A DNA stretch of 64,000 bases from contig GG745345.1 of assembly GCA_000151295.1 (NCBI GenBank), positions 105,202 through 169,201 on the forward strand, given 5' to 3'. Within the stretch, counting starts at the first letter, position 1, and every line of letters starts with the position of its first letter. Under the pieces are notes generated by a model. It did no database searches, was not told the DNA's origin, and saw only the letters and a program-made list of their open reading frames with translations. Shown in pieces: positions 33,037 to 44,065 of the stretch. The stretch comes from Allomyces macrogynus ATCC 38327 (lineage: Eukaryota > Blastocladiomycota > Blastocladiomycetes > Blastocladiales > Blastocladiaceae). A program made the position numbers and the translations under genes.

Positions 33037-34460
33037 TCCACAAGATGGTGAGCAATGTTGTCACTCAAGTCACACCCTTGAATTTCCAAGTGGCAAAGCA
33101 TTGGTGGTAAGGCCAGGATCCATGCACCGTCAAGCGGCAAATCACATTTCTTGATCCCCAGCACTTGCAGGTGAGAAGGCTACTTCACCCATGCATCAAC
33201 TAGGACACCACAATCAGCATATTGGCTGCAGCGACTTAGAGGAGGCCAACAACAAGGAATCCTGGAACGAATGATCAAGTGTCTCTGTGTCTGTGTGCAT
33301 GGCAGCAAGGACCATTAACATATACTTGGTTGGGCTGTTGCTGGTCTTGTCCCCTTCAATATGGAGCAGGCTGAGGTGTTTGAGACTGACAGGAACCAGC
33401 AGGTTGATGCACTCTCCTGTTGCACTGCCTTGCTTGGCTCAAAGCATGAGTGATGCAAGAGTTGGCTGAATAATTAGTGCTGCTTACATGACCATGTTGG
33501 CTGTCCACCAGGGCTCTTTCAAGCTCACAGTCATTGTTGCAACTGGCAGATTGGAGACTATCTTGGCCATGACATGCTCTATTGCATTGCTCATGAAGTC
33601 CTTGTCATCTGAGCCATCAAAATACCAGGGTCTTGACATAACCATGTGGATCACCTTGAGAGGCTTGCACCAGACAAGGGGCTGATCATAATCATGCGAT
33701 TCAGGCAGAATACTGCCATCCAGATCAACTGCAAGAGCAAGCTCTCAAAGACGTGGCAATGATGAGAGTGCTGTGAGAATCTGCTGCAGCTTGTTTGTGG
33801 GATAGTGTTCAAGCTGGAAAACTTCAAGGTGCATGAGCAGTGGGATAAGATCCAGCAGCACACCCAATCTGGGAGCATGAGGCTCAGATTCAACAGTGAG
33901 CCTGCAGTCAAAATCGAGTTGCTTGATCTGACACAGGCACAAGCGCAAGATGGTATATAAAAACGCGTGCTCTGTCAACTCATAGTCTTGCAAGCTTAAC
34001 CAGTGAAGCGTATCCTACACACTTTTCATGAGCGCCATTGCCATGGGCATGGGCATGGCACACAGTGTATGCATTGGTCAAGACAATCTGTGTCAGTGTG
34101 AAGCACTTCACTCCAGTTGCAGCATCAATCCCAAAAGCCTCCAACCATCAGAGATGCTTGATGTGACAGAAGAGCATAAGACATCCACTTGGGCTCCTGT
34201 TAGCACACTTGCATGTGTACATGGCAAATTGGGTCAAGATTGTGAATGGGCAGAGGCGTCCATGAAAACGACCTTTTCACCTCACCATTATCCTTCTGAA
34301 CGACTGGTTTACAGCCTGAGTCGTGCAGTGGCATAACAAGGATGCACAGGCAACAAGCATGGATCAAGCTGCCAACAACCTTGTCCAAGAGCAGCTCAAC
34401 AAATTGACCAGCAGAGGAGAACTCGATATTTCCCCTGTTTCAGATTCCGCGTGCATGGGC
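33037..34460 (-). pseudogene. decayed F-box/LRR-like gene
   Basis: Read on the minus strand. At 34460-34300 a degraded stretch reads IEFSSAGQFVELLLDKVVG (F-box-like position). From 33993 to 33480 the frame gives LTVESEPHAPRLGVLLDLIP, LEVFQLEHYPTNKLQQILTA and SLPRL, then an in-frame TGA (33747-33745) and ELALAVDLDGSILPE with no further stop for about 85 codons. Beyond that, LRR-like pieces continue (VSLKHLSLLHIEG; HLQVLGIKKCDLPLDGAWI; LCHLEIQGCDLSDNI) in shifted frames. The segment APRLGVLLDLIPLLMHLEVF parallels APMNAILGLIPHLQVFKF in the copy at 46.3 kb. Several breaks make it non-functional as read. Its codon use is much less GC-biased than the neighbouring genes. Confidence 0.7.
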
Positions 34461-35612
34461 AAGGGCTGTGGTGATGGCAGGCGCATAGGAAGTTGGTGTA
34501 CTCTGTCACATGGGTATAACGGGACAACTGTGCTGGTTAGGAGATGTGTGGGTGACAACCACCATTCTGAACAGAGTTGAGCGTGGGGAATAATTCTCTG
34601 GAGTCTTCTTCCTCTGAAACGTCTTAATTGTGCCCCCAGTCGTGGGGGCGACCAGCACTTAGTTTCAGCATTATCTACCATATCAATCTATTGTTGTATT
34701 ATTCTTTTCTTTTTGGTGGCAAGGAGCAGTCACCCATGAACGTGTTGTCCAAATCTATGCTGATGATCACATTGAGATTTTGCCAGAGCATTAAGACCAC
34801 ATTTCGCTGGTGTAATGGCGAGCTAAAATCAGAAATGACAAGCGTCTGACCAAGAGCTCTCGCCTTTCCTCCTTTCTGTCTGTATTGCGCGAGTCTGGGC
34901 ACATTCGGGCTGCTTGCGCCTCTGTCCTCAAGCGCATCTGCCAGCCCAGCCGCGCATCTCGCAGGATCTTGAGACTTTGGAGAGGGAAAGGGACGGGGGG
35001 GGGATGTGAGGGAGAGCGCCGGCTGGTCGTCAGGCGCGCCACGTGAACAGTCCAAGTCGTCAGTGCGGGAGACAGTTTGCGACGATTTCCGCTATGGCCA
35101 GCGGCCACCACGGCAGAACCGCCTAATCAGGCGTGGATTTCTACGTCGTCGGTCGCGGAGAGCAGCTCATGTACCACATCCCCCACCATCCCGCCCACCG
35201 CACCGCGGTCCAACTTCCCGCAACCTGCTCGAAGACAACCTGCATTCTGCGCGCCGATCGCGCCGGCTGCACGACATTAAGTTCAACGGCACCGCAACAG
35301 TCTCCCGCCAGCGCAATCCGATTCCGACACGACTACGAGCGCGCGCATTGTCACCCCAAGTTGACCAAGGCCTCTCGCCCGCTGCAACTTCTGTGCTCTT
35401 GGTCGGCTCCGGCCCGGACCTCTCGAAGCGCGACGTGCCGCACGGTTGGCGTGTTGGACACGGCGTGTTGCCGCGACCGACCCAATGCTGACCCGAGTCG
35501 CGGCCGCTGGACCTGACCCGGCCTTCTCTTCTCGATCTCTGCGACGAAAGTACCCGTCTCCTCTTCAAGGGCACCTCGTTGCGGCCGACTGCCACCACCA
35601 CAGCGTCCCAAC
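34461..35612. other. intergenic region upstream of the TBC gene
   Basis: The left part is the low-GC island; GC rises sharply near 34.9 kb. A minus-strand frame around 34860-34700 (HQRNVVLMLWQNLNVIIS) may be another relic. The right part, from about 35.1 kb, is pyrimidine-rich and probably holds the TBC gene promoter and 5' UTR. Confidence 0.35.
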
Positions 35613-38573
35613 ATGGCCGCATCCGGCGACCATGACCACCATGACCGCGACCTCGACCTCGAAATTGCGCTCGACCGCCAGGACCTCGCCACGATCCGCG
35701 CCATTGGCATTGCGCGCGGGTTCCGCACTACTGCACTTCGCCAGCGTGCGTGGCCGCTCCTGCTTCGATGCGCCAATGGACTCGCTCACCCAGCAGTCGA
35801 CCCACCTGCGCCGCCATCCGATGACGCGGTGGCCGAGACGCGGTTCGAGGACCAAGTGCGCAAGGACGTGCACCGGTCGTTCGTCCATTTCGCCAACATC
35901 TGGCGCGACCCAAACGACGAGCACGGTGGTCGACCCCGACTGCAGGCACAACTGCACCGCATGCTCGTCACCGTGCTCGCCAAGCTCCCGTTCCTCCACT
36001 ATTACCAAGGGTTTCACGATATTTGCACCGTGCTGCTGCTCGTGCTCGGCGAGCACATGGCGACGCACGCGGTGCAGGTGTTGGCGCTGTACTTTCTGCG
36101 CGACGCCATGCACCGGTCCAACGACCCGGCGCTCGCACAGATGCGCATCATACTCCCGATATTGAAGCACGAGAACAAGGCCGTGTTCGACTTGTTCCAG
36201 GACGTGGAACTCGAGCCGCATTTTTGTTTTGGCTGGATCACGACGTGGTTTGCCGCCATCGTGCGCTCGTTCGACGATGTCTGCCGGCTCTTTGATTTAT
36301 TTTTGTCGTGCAATCCGATTTTGCCCATTTACGTCGCTGCTGCGGTACGATTTCTTGCTTTCCTTGTGTTCCGCCCGAGGTTGCATTGGAGAGCTCACTT
36401 GTGCCTGTTCGACAGATTGTCCTCGACCAGGCCGACGAGCTCCTTGAGCACGACCGCGAATTTGACATTGTCTGTGCTTCTCTTTTGCGCTTGCCACAGT
36501 ACGAGTCGATTGAGCCCTGGATCGCGACGGCGTACGACCTGTTCGCCAAGTACCCGATTGCGAGCATCCAGGGCAGCACCGGGTGGGCGTTCGATGAGAA
36601 GTACGTTCTTCTCGCCCTCCGTAATCCATTCTTTCATGCCTTGCGACCGGTGCAACTGACCATGCTAGAATTGGATTTCCATCTCTACGACCACTTTCCC
36701 CTCCACATTTACCTGTCGCAGCTGCGCCGCGCTCCGATGGGACTCCGACTTCCACGCTGACCTGCACCGCCCACCGTACCCGGCCGCCCACATCCCGGTG
36801 CTGATGCACCTGACGGCGACCACCGCCGTCGCCGATCACGACCGCAACCTCGAGGCCGCGCTCGGCCGGCACGATCTCGCTGCCGTGCGGTCCATCGGGA
36901 TCGCACGCGGGTTCCGCACGACCGCCTACCGCCGCCGCGCTTGGCCGCTCTTGCTTCGTTGCGCGGCCGACCTCGTGCACCCGGCAATCGACCTGACGCT
37001 CCCGCTCGCTGATGATTTCTTGCCCGAGACGCCCTTCGACGAACAGGTGCGCAAGGACGTGCGGCGGTCGTTTGTGCATTTCGCCGATGTCTGGCGTAAC
37101 CCGCACGACGAGCACGGCGGGAAACCGAAACTGCAGACTCAGCTGTACCATATGGTCGTGCGCGTGCTCGCGCGGTTCCCGTTCCTGCATTATTACCAGG
37201 GGCTGCACGACATTTGCACCGTGTTGCTGCTCGTCTTGGGCGAGCGCATGGGCACGTATGCCGCGCAGGTGCTTGCTGTATACTATCTCCGGTCCGTCGT
37301 CAACTATTTGTTCGTTTTCGAGCAGAGGAATTTGTGGGGGCTGACACCGAGTCTGCGTTCTGTAGCGACGCGATGCACGAGACGCTGCACCCGACCATGG
37401 CGCAAATGCGCATTCTGCTCCCGATCCTGAAAAACGAAAACAAGGCCGTCTTTGAGCTCTTCCAGGAAGTCGAGCTCGAGCCGCATTTTTGTATCTCGTG
37501 GATCACGACGTGGTTCGCACACGACTTGCGGTCATTCGACGACGTGTGTCGGCTCTTTGATTTCTTTTTGAGCAGCAACCCTATTTTGCCTGTTTACGTC
37601 GCTGCCGCGGTACGTTTCCTCAAATTCGGCTCGTCCAACTCGGCCGGTAGTGTGCTTACGCTCCTTGTTTCGTTGAACTAGATTATTCTCGACCAGACGG
37701 ACGAACTGCTCGAGCAAGACCGCGAATTCGACCTCGTCTACGCGTACCTGTCGCGGCTCCCGCCGTACGAGTCGATTGAGCACTGGATCGCGACCGCGCA
37801 CCGGTTGTTCCGTAAGTACCCGATCCCGGGGATTCAAGGGATTACAGGATGGGCGTTTGATGACAAGTACGCGGTTCTTGTTTCGCATGCGGCGGCGCAG
37901 TCAGAGCCGGAACCGGAGCCGGAGCCGGAGTACGGAGGGGGCGAGGAGTACTTTGAGCACCCGACGTGGAATATCGGCAATCCATGGGGCCCGTTTTCGT
38001 GATGTTTTGCGTGGTATTGGAGAACTGACCGTCGTCGCACCGCCCGTTTCTTTTCCATGGTCACGTTTCCGCCGACCACGACTCGCCCTTTGCCACGCTC
38101 TTGCCTCGCCACACGTCGTCCTGCACCCCACGCTCCATGTCGCCGTTCATCTCCACCGCCGCCGCTCGCCTCCCCGATCACCACCACCGTTCTGCAGCTG
38201 CGCCGCCCTCCGGTGGGACCGCGACTTCCCCTTCGCCCTCCGCCGCGCGCCGTTCCCCGTCGACGACGTCCCCACCCTCATGCAATCCACGTCGACCGCG
38301 CTCGCGCGTGCGGGCGGGGACACACCCTACGGATTCACGCCGCGCCCACTCGTCTTGCGAGTCGTGCGTGCGGGGTACGTGCCCGTCGAGGGCGACGGGC
38401 GCGCGCTGCTCTTGATCACGGCGGTCGCGATTGGGATTCTGAGTATGGGGATTGGCATGATTCAGCAGCACGATGCGGTCGCACCGGCGGCGGCGGTCGC
38501 CGTGGCGAGTAAGGGGTCCGCGGAGGGACTGGATGTGTTGCGGAGGGTGTTGGTGTCGTTTCTGCGGGGGTGA
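35613..38573 (+). CDS. double-TBC Rab GTPase-activating protein (tandem TBC1D20/GYP8-like fusion)
   Basis: Six exons, 35613-36344, 36416-36600, 36722-37291, 37366-37609, 37682-37866 and 38198-38573, encode about 763 residues. The first TBC unit has IARGFRTTALRQRAWPLLLR, DVHRSFVHF, YYQGFHDICTVLLLVLGEH and FCFGWITTWF. Exon 3 begins NCAALRWDSDF, passes LMHLTATTAVADHDRN without a stop and continues directly into the second TBC unit (IARGFRTTAYRRRAWPLLLR, YYQGLHDICTVLLLVLGER, FCISWITTWF). The second unit ends in a related exon (NCAALRWDRDF) plus a hydrophobic segment (LLLITAVAIGILSMGIGM), matching the C-terminal anchor of TBC1D20. TBC domains promote GTP hydrolysis on Rab1-type GTPases at ER/Golgi. 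The IxxDxxR arginine-finger region appears as R-KDVHRSF and R-KDVRRSF, and the YxQ Gln is present in both. Two separate genes remain possible. Confidence 0.75.
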
Positions 38574-39298
38574 GGGGCGGTTAGGTACGTGATTTTTGGA
38601 ATTGGGATGTGAGGGAGATGGGTTCCTGACGGCGGGGTGGGTAGATGCGCAATCAAGGATCTGAGGAATTGCGGGCAACGCAGTTGGTACCGATGTGCGT
38701 GCGGCCGCGCATTGCAAGCACGGCCGGTCTGGATGCCGGCCAAGCCGCGAACCACGTTGTCGGTGTCCCGCATGCGCGCGCGCGGCGCCGCGCGGTCATT
38801 TGTCGTTGGCCGCTGCATCGACTCGCGTCCGGCCGGCCGCACGAGTGCTTCGTTTTTGACCGACAGGCGGTCGTGCAACATGCAGCCGAATTGTGCGCGC
38901 TGGCGCGCACGCGAAACGGCTGGCGGGCGGCACAGGGAGGACAAATCGGTCGTGGATATTGGCCGAAGTGCGCGAGATATTTATACCCGATGGGTCGTGG
39001 CGAGAGCAGAATAGGAGTGGCGTTGCGATTGGTTGGATGATTTTGGAACCCGCAAGTTGAATAGCTTTACAATGTTGCTCTTGAGTATGCTCTCTCGTCC
39101 GACCACACCTTCGGTTGCACCGTGAGGACGTTGCAGCGGGTACGATGATTGATGATTGCAGCAAACAGGGGAAGCGGACCACGGCACCCACTCCAGCAAA
39201 GATTCTCGGAGGATACGAAACTAAATACGTAAATACGTGTTGATATCGCCAAAACTGCAGGAACTGCAACCCATACCCTCCACCGCGTCCCATCGCAC
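38574..39298. other. convergent intergenic region
   Basis: Lies between the 3' ends of the TBC gene and ADE8. Frames present on both strands have no recognisable family, and nothing distinctive is seen. Confidence 0.35.
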
Positions 39299-39973
39299 TT
39301 ACGCCCGCTGCTGCTGCAACTTCTTCAAGAACGTGACGGCGCCCTCGACAATCAACTGGTGCTCGGCCGCATGAATCCGCTCCTCCAGCTTCTCGAGCGT
39401 ATCCTCCTTGTAGATCGGCACCTCGCGCTTCACAATCACCTCGCCCCGATCCACTTCCGGAATCACATGGTGCACCATGATCCCGGTGCGCGTAATCTTG
39501 CCCTCCTGGAACGCCTGGAACGCGCGCTCGATCGCGTGCGCGCCATCAAACTCCCCAGGTAGCGCCGGGTGCAAGTTGATCACTTTGCCCGGCAACCGGT
39601 CGAGGAACGCGGGCGTCAGGATATGCATCCACCCGGCGAGAACCACAATGTCGGGCTTGGCCGCGGCGACGAGGTCACCGACCTCGGCGTCGTAGGCCGC
39701 GCGCCAGGCGGCGCCCTTGATGGTCTTGCGGAACTTGGTCGGCGGGTAGGTCAGGGTCGCGATGTTGGCGTTCGTCGCGCGCGTCAGGCCGAAGGCGCCG
39801 GGCTTGTTGGAGACGACGAGCACGATTTCGGCGTTGACGGACGCGAGCGGGTGGTTCGGTTGCGTCGCGTCGATCAGGGCTTGCAGGTTTGAGCCGTTGC
39901 CGGAGATCAGGACGACCATGCGCAGCGGCGCGCGCGGGGTCGTGGTGGTGGTGGTGGTGGTGGTGGTCGACAT
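39299..39973 (-). CDS. ADE8: phosphoribosylglycinamide formyltransferase (GAR transformylase)
   Basis: 224-residue protein without introns. After a Thr-rich leader (MSTTTTTTTTTT, a (GGT)n microsatellite on the plus strand) it reads RMVVLISGNGSNLQALID (phosphate-binding loop), VLAGWMHILTPAFL, the catalytic INLHPALPGEFDG (Asn and His of the N-x-H motif) and HHVIPEVDRGEVI with the catalytic Asp. It transfers a formyl group from 10-formyl-THF to GAR in de novo purine synthesis. The frame opens further upstream to 40102, but that part reads HHRDHRDDQ-type low complexity and the Met at 39973 fits the family start. It is a single-domain enzyme, as in yeast. Confidence 0.94.
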   Translation of the reverse strand: MSTTTTTTTTTTPRAPLRMVVLISGNGSNLQALIDATQPNHPLASVNAEIVLVVSNKPGAFGLTRATNANIATLTYPPTKFRKTIKGAAWRAAYDAEVGDLVAAAKPDIVVLAGWMHILTPAFLDRLPGKVINLHPALPGEFDGAHAIERAFQAFQEGKITRTGIMVHHVIPEVDRGEVIVKREVPIYKEDTLEKLEERIHAAEHQLIVEGAVTFLKKLQQQRA

Positions 39974-41600
39974 GGCGGTTGCTCGGGTGGAGAGTGGCGG
40001 GTCCAGAGAATGCAGCGAGTTGAGCTTAGTCGCGACGCGTCGTTGTTGATCCAGTATTTGCAGCTGGTCGTCGCGATGATCGCGATGGTGGTCGTGGAAC
40101 ATCTTATGTGGCCAGCGTGGGCCTACTTATGTGACTTGAACTACCGCGCGTTAAAGAGCGAACTTACCTTCCACCGCACAACATCCCTCCCACCGCACAT
40201 CACTTGAAAGTCACGCCCGTTTGCCCCGCACCCGATGTCCCGTCTCGCGGCCCAGGCGTGTGCCTCACCACCACCTTGTCGGGGTGGCGCACCCTCACGA
40301 CTCTTCGACGGCTATTTTCGGCGGTAGCGTGCCGTCCCTCCCTGGCGGTCTTCGTCTTCGAAGCCAATGGCACGCTTCGCCGCGTTTCGGCCCGTTTTCC
40401 GTGGCAGCTTGGCCGGCACAAAGACGCCCACTTGCTGCGCAACAATGCCGATCCGGTCGCTGCCTGTGCTTGCCTGGCGAAGGGGGCGCCCGTCGCCACG
40501 GGTCGCGCGACACAGAGAGCACCTCCGTGCTTCTCGGCGGTGGCGAGCTCGCGCTTGGCATGTCCGCTCACTGCCAAGCGCGCGCGGATGGTGAACGGAG
40601 GCCGCAGCGTGGGCACGCAACGCGCACGCGCTCCATGCAACGCGGTGGAGAATGTCCCGACGGCCCTGAAACCGGGTGGAGAAGCACCGTGGAGGCTCCG
40701 TGGCCGCAGTCAGCAACGCGTCTTTGGGCCCGTCGGGCGAGACGGATCGCTTGGACGATCGCCAACAGGCAGTTGACGTTTTGGACCCGGCGTCGTCGAG
40801 AGTGACGACGCCGACGGGGCGGCCTCCCGTCCTTACGTGTGGATAGACACGGCCTGGCGACGATGTGGCGGTGCACGACGCCGGGCGCGTTGAGGATCAG
40901 GGCAGCCCGCGTCACGGTATATAAACCAGGACGGCCTCGCGTTCGTGGGAGGTGGTACGCGACCGACCGACCGACGCGCTCACTCTACCGCTACTGCTCC
41001 GACTTGGCCTCGGCGCGAGAGACCGTGGACCACGGTACGTCTTTCTTCTCCGACAGCTCTTCCCGCGTGCGAAGCAACCGGAATGAAGCACCGACAAGGA
41101 GAGGGGACACCAGGCACCGCGTGCTTTTCTTGTGCTGCCAAGCCGTGCAGCTCGCTTTCATTGCGATGCCCGCAACGTCCGCTTGTGCCCATGCTGCGCT
41201 GCGCCTGGTTCAATGGCTGCTCAAAAAGCGTTGAACGACCTGCATGCTCATCGCTCGTGCCTGCTCTCTCTCTCCTTTCTCCACCGTTGCGCTGTTCTCG
41301 ACAACAGTCTTTTGCTGCAGCTGCAAGCCCGACACTTGGTGCAACCCGACCAGGACTCGCGCGTGCCACCACCAAGTGTGCGCTTGTCTGGATCGCGAAC
41401 CGCTGCCACGTCGATCCTCGCCACGAACCTCGTGCGACCGACCTGCGGGCGTTGCGACCCCACCCCCACACTGCACCAACACAAGTGACTGCGTCTCGGC
41501 CCTCGAAAGCGACGCGCCCCGACCACGGGCTCAACAAAAGCTCCAGCAAGACGCCGCGCCACGTTGCAATCGAGTACCCGCCGTGACGGCGTCCCCGCTT
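39974..41600. promoter_or_regulatory. 1.6-kb divergent upstream region between ADE8 and the SAP-domain gene
   Basis: No recognised coding family. TATATAAA occurs at 40918-40925 on the plus strand, a plausible core promoter for the rightward transcript. The frame upstream of 41601 is open back to 41244 but is Cys/Arg/Thr-rich and not family-like, so it is probably 5' UTR. Confidence 0.4.
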
Positions 41601-43631
41601 ATGGCCAGCGACGGCCCGCCACGATCGCCCCCCACCACGCACCAAGACCCAACGATGCGCCTTATCTCGCCCTACCACCACGTCGCGTCGCTGCCGCCGG
41701 CCTCCATGCCGGCCACGCACGCCACGGACACCGACCCGACCGCGCTCGACTTCGATACGGTCGCTGCCATGCTCGCGAGCCGGCCTGACGCTCCTGCCGC
41801 GCTCTACACGACGCATAACCCGCACGACCCGCACCAGCAGCCGCAGTCGCCGACGTTCCGGCTTGAAGACGCTGTCTACTTGTCGCCCGTCGACCACAGC
41901 AAGCTCCCACCCGCGCCATGGCTCGCGGCGATCACATCTGCCGCGGCTGCTGCAGCTGCCGCTGGTGATAACGCGGGCCCCGCACCGCCACCGGCCCCGC
42001 CGCAGGACGCGACCGCAAGTGCGTACCCGCTGGACCCGGCCGGGTTTGCGGCGCTCTTGGGGCAGTGGAGTCCGCAAGCGGTCGATGTTGGGGATGCGCC
42101 AATGGCGACGCTCGATCCGATGGCCACGTTCATGACGACGACTACGACAACGACGATGGCGACGCACGATGCGCCGCAAGTGACAGCGTCTTCCTTGCCT
42201 GACCCGGCGTCGTCGGCGCCCATGCCGCTGCCCATGATCACGGAAGCCGTCGTCGCGACGTCGCCCGCCAGCACGCCCTTGCCGACCGACCTGTCGCCAC
42301 CCGCCGCGAACGCAAGCAGCAGCAGTCCAGCCCCCACCGCGTCGCGTCGCCCGTCCACGACGACCGACGGCAGCCCCGTTCTCTCTGCCGTCCCAAGGCG
42401 ACTCTCCGTTGCTGCAGCGACCGACGCGCCTGCAGCTCTCCCTCTCCCTCCCGCACGGCGCGCAAGCTCGTCCGAGATCGAGCACCATCTCGACGAACGC
42501 CTCCTGCACGTCGACTTCAACGACGTGACGGTCACCGAACTCAAGGACCATCTGCGGCAGCGCGGGAAGCCCGCCACGGGTAAGAAAGCCGTCCTCGTCG
42601 CACGGATCAAGGCCGAAATTGCAGCCGTGCTCGTGAAACGCGCGGCGCGCGCGCCCGCCGGGTCGGCCAAGGCCGAGTCGCTCGCGGCCGATGCGGAGCG
42701 TGCTGCCGAAGACGCGAAGCGCGCCGAGGACCAGGTGGGGGCCGCGGCGGTCGCAGGGATCAAGCCGCCGCGTCCGGACCCGCCGCAGCCGTTGCCGCAG
42801 CCGCTCCCGCAGGCGCAGATGGCGATGCCGATGCAGATGCAGATGCATGCGGCGGTCCAGTACGCCCAGCAGCAGCAACCGCAGCAGTACCATTTCCCGG
42901 GCGCGCCGGCTCCGCTGCCCCTGGTCTCCGCAGGAACCGCGATCCTGCCCGCCGGCGTCATGCCCGGGTCCATGTCCCCTGGCATCCCATGCATGTCTCC
43001 TGGCCTCCCCACCGGCGCCACGGGCATGTCCCCGAGTCTCGCGACCGCGGCCCTCCCTGGGTCCCCTGGCATCCCTGCACCCGGGATCTGGAGTTCTGCG
43101 GGCGGACCCGCCGTATCGGGCTTACCGTCGCCGCGGTTCCAGCCGTACCCGCTCGCGCGCCCACGAACCAACTCGGTCCAGTACGCGGCATCCCCGCTCA
43201 TCGCGCCCTCCCCGCCCGCTGGGCGGTTGCGGACTAACTCGATCTCGTACGCGTCGGCGAGCGTACCAACGACCTTACCGCAACCGCCAAGGAACCGGTC
43301 GGCGTCTGTGTCGACCATGGTCGCGGGCATGTCGCTCGATGCGGCGGCGGCGGTCGCGGCCGCGGCTGCGTGGAACGAGCATGCGGCGGCTGCTGCAGCG
43401 GCGGCACGGGTGGGGATGCTCCCAGAAGGGATGATGTACACGATGCCCGCGCCCGCGCCGCCGAACGCGGCGGTCGCCGCGGCGGGACTCGCGACACTCG
43501 GGCACGCCCTGGGGGCTGCCGTGCAGCAGCAGCAGCAGGAGCAGCAGCAGCAGCCAGTGAGTACGATGGCGCCTGGTGCGCCGTCGATGATGGGTGGGTA
43601 CGTGCCGGGCCCGGCGCCCGGTACGCTGTGA
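41601..43631 (+). CDS. SAP-domain low-complexity protein
   Basis: About 676 residues from Met at 41601, with no stop back to 41244. Most of the protein is Ala/Pro/Ser/Gln-rich and disordered. A SAP domain is seen at about 42510-42620 (VTVTELKDHLRQRGKPATGK then KAVLVARIKAEI), a motif that binds AT-rich scaffold DNA or RNA. Downstream are repeated basophilic kinase-like sites (RTNSVQY, RTNSISY, RNRSASVS), MSPG/MSPS proline-directed sites, and poly-Gln and poly-Ala runs. It is likely a nuclear regulator, but no specific orthologue is recognised. The long antisense frames over this gene are composition artefacts. No intron is needed. Confidence 0.7.
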   Translation: MASDGPPRSPPTTHQDPTMRLISPYHHVASLPPASMPATHATDTDPTALDFDTVAAMLASRPDAPAALYTTHNPHDPHQQPQSPTFRLEDAVYLSPVDHSKLPPAPWLAAITSAAAAAAAAGDNAGPAPPPAPPQDATASAYPLDPAGFAALLGQWSPQAVDVGDAPMATLDPMATFMTTTTTTTMATHDAPQVTASSLPDPASSAPMPLPMITEAVVATSPASTPLPTDLSPPAANASSSSPAPTASRRPSTTTDGSPVLSAVPRRLSVAAATDAPAALPLPPARRASSSEIEHHLDERLLHVDFNDVTVTELKDHLRQRGKPATGKKAVLVARIKAEIAAVLVKRAARAPAGSAKAESLAADAERAAEDAKRAEDQVGAAAVAGIKPPRPDPPQPLPQPLPQAQMAMPMQMQMHAAVQYAQQQQPQQYHFPGAPAPLPLVSAGTAILPAGVMPGSMSPGIPCMSPGLPTGATGMSPSLATAALPGSPGIPAPGIWSSAGGPAVSGLPSPRFQPYPLARPRTNSVQYAASPLIAPSPPAGRLRTNSISYASASVPTTLPQPPRNRSASVSTMVAGMSLDAAAAVAAAAAWNEHAAAAAAAARVGMLPEGMMYTMPAPAPPNAAVAAAGLATLGHALGAAVQQQQQEQQQQPVSTMAPGAPSMMGGYVPGPAPGTL

Positions 43632-44065
43632 GTGATGTGTAGCAGCAGTTTTTTTGATTCGTGTCGCGGCGATTGCGGGGATGGTTGATTCATTCTGCTC
43701 GCTCGTGTGTTCTTCTCTTTCTGTCGTTTGTTTCTTGCGCTTGCGCCGTTTCCTCGCACTGTACCATTGCACCGCACCCCAAATGCAATCTCGCCCTTGC
43801 GCGTTGTTTTGTCACATTCGTGCGTGCTCTGTGCTTCATTCAACTTCGGACGCTTCCTTCCACTGAAGTCCGCCAAGGGAGAGCCTGCCCATCGAGCACA
43901 GCCACACAACCAAAGTGTATTGTCCACGTCACACGCCATAGCAACCACCCCAGACGCTATCACCTGACCACAATCAACGCTCCTCCGCTGTCGTCGATCA
44001 TTCGTGCGCTTCCATCGCCGGACCAAATCAGCATCCACAATCAGCACAGCAGCCGCAACAGCACG

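Noticed and set aside
40980..42893. 637-codon minus-strand frame rich in Arg/Gly
   Set aside because: Shadow of the GC-rich SAP gene and its upstream region; composition is typical of a wrong frame.
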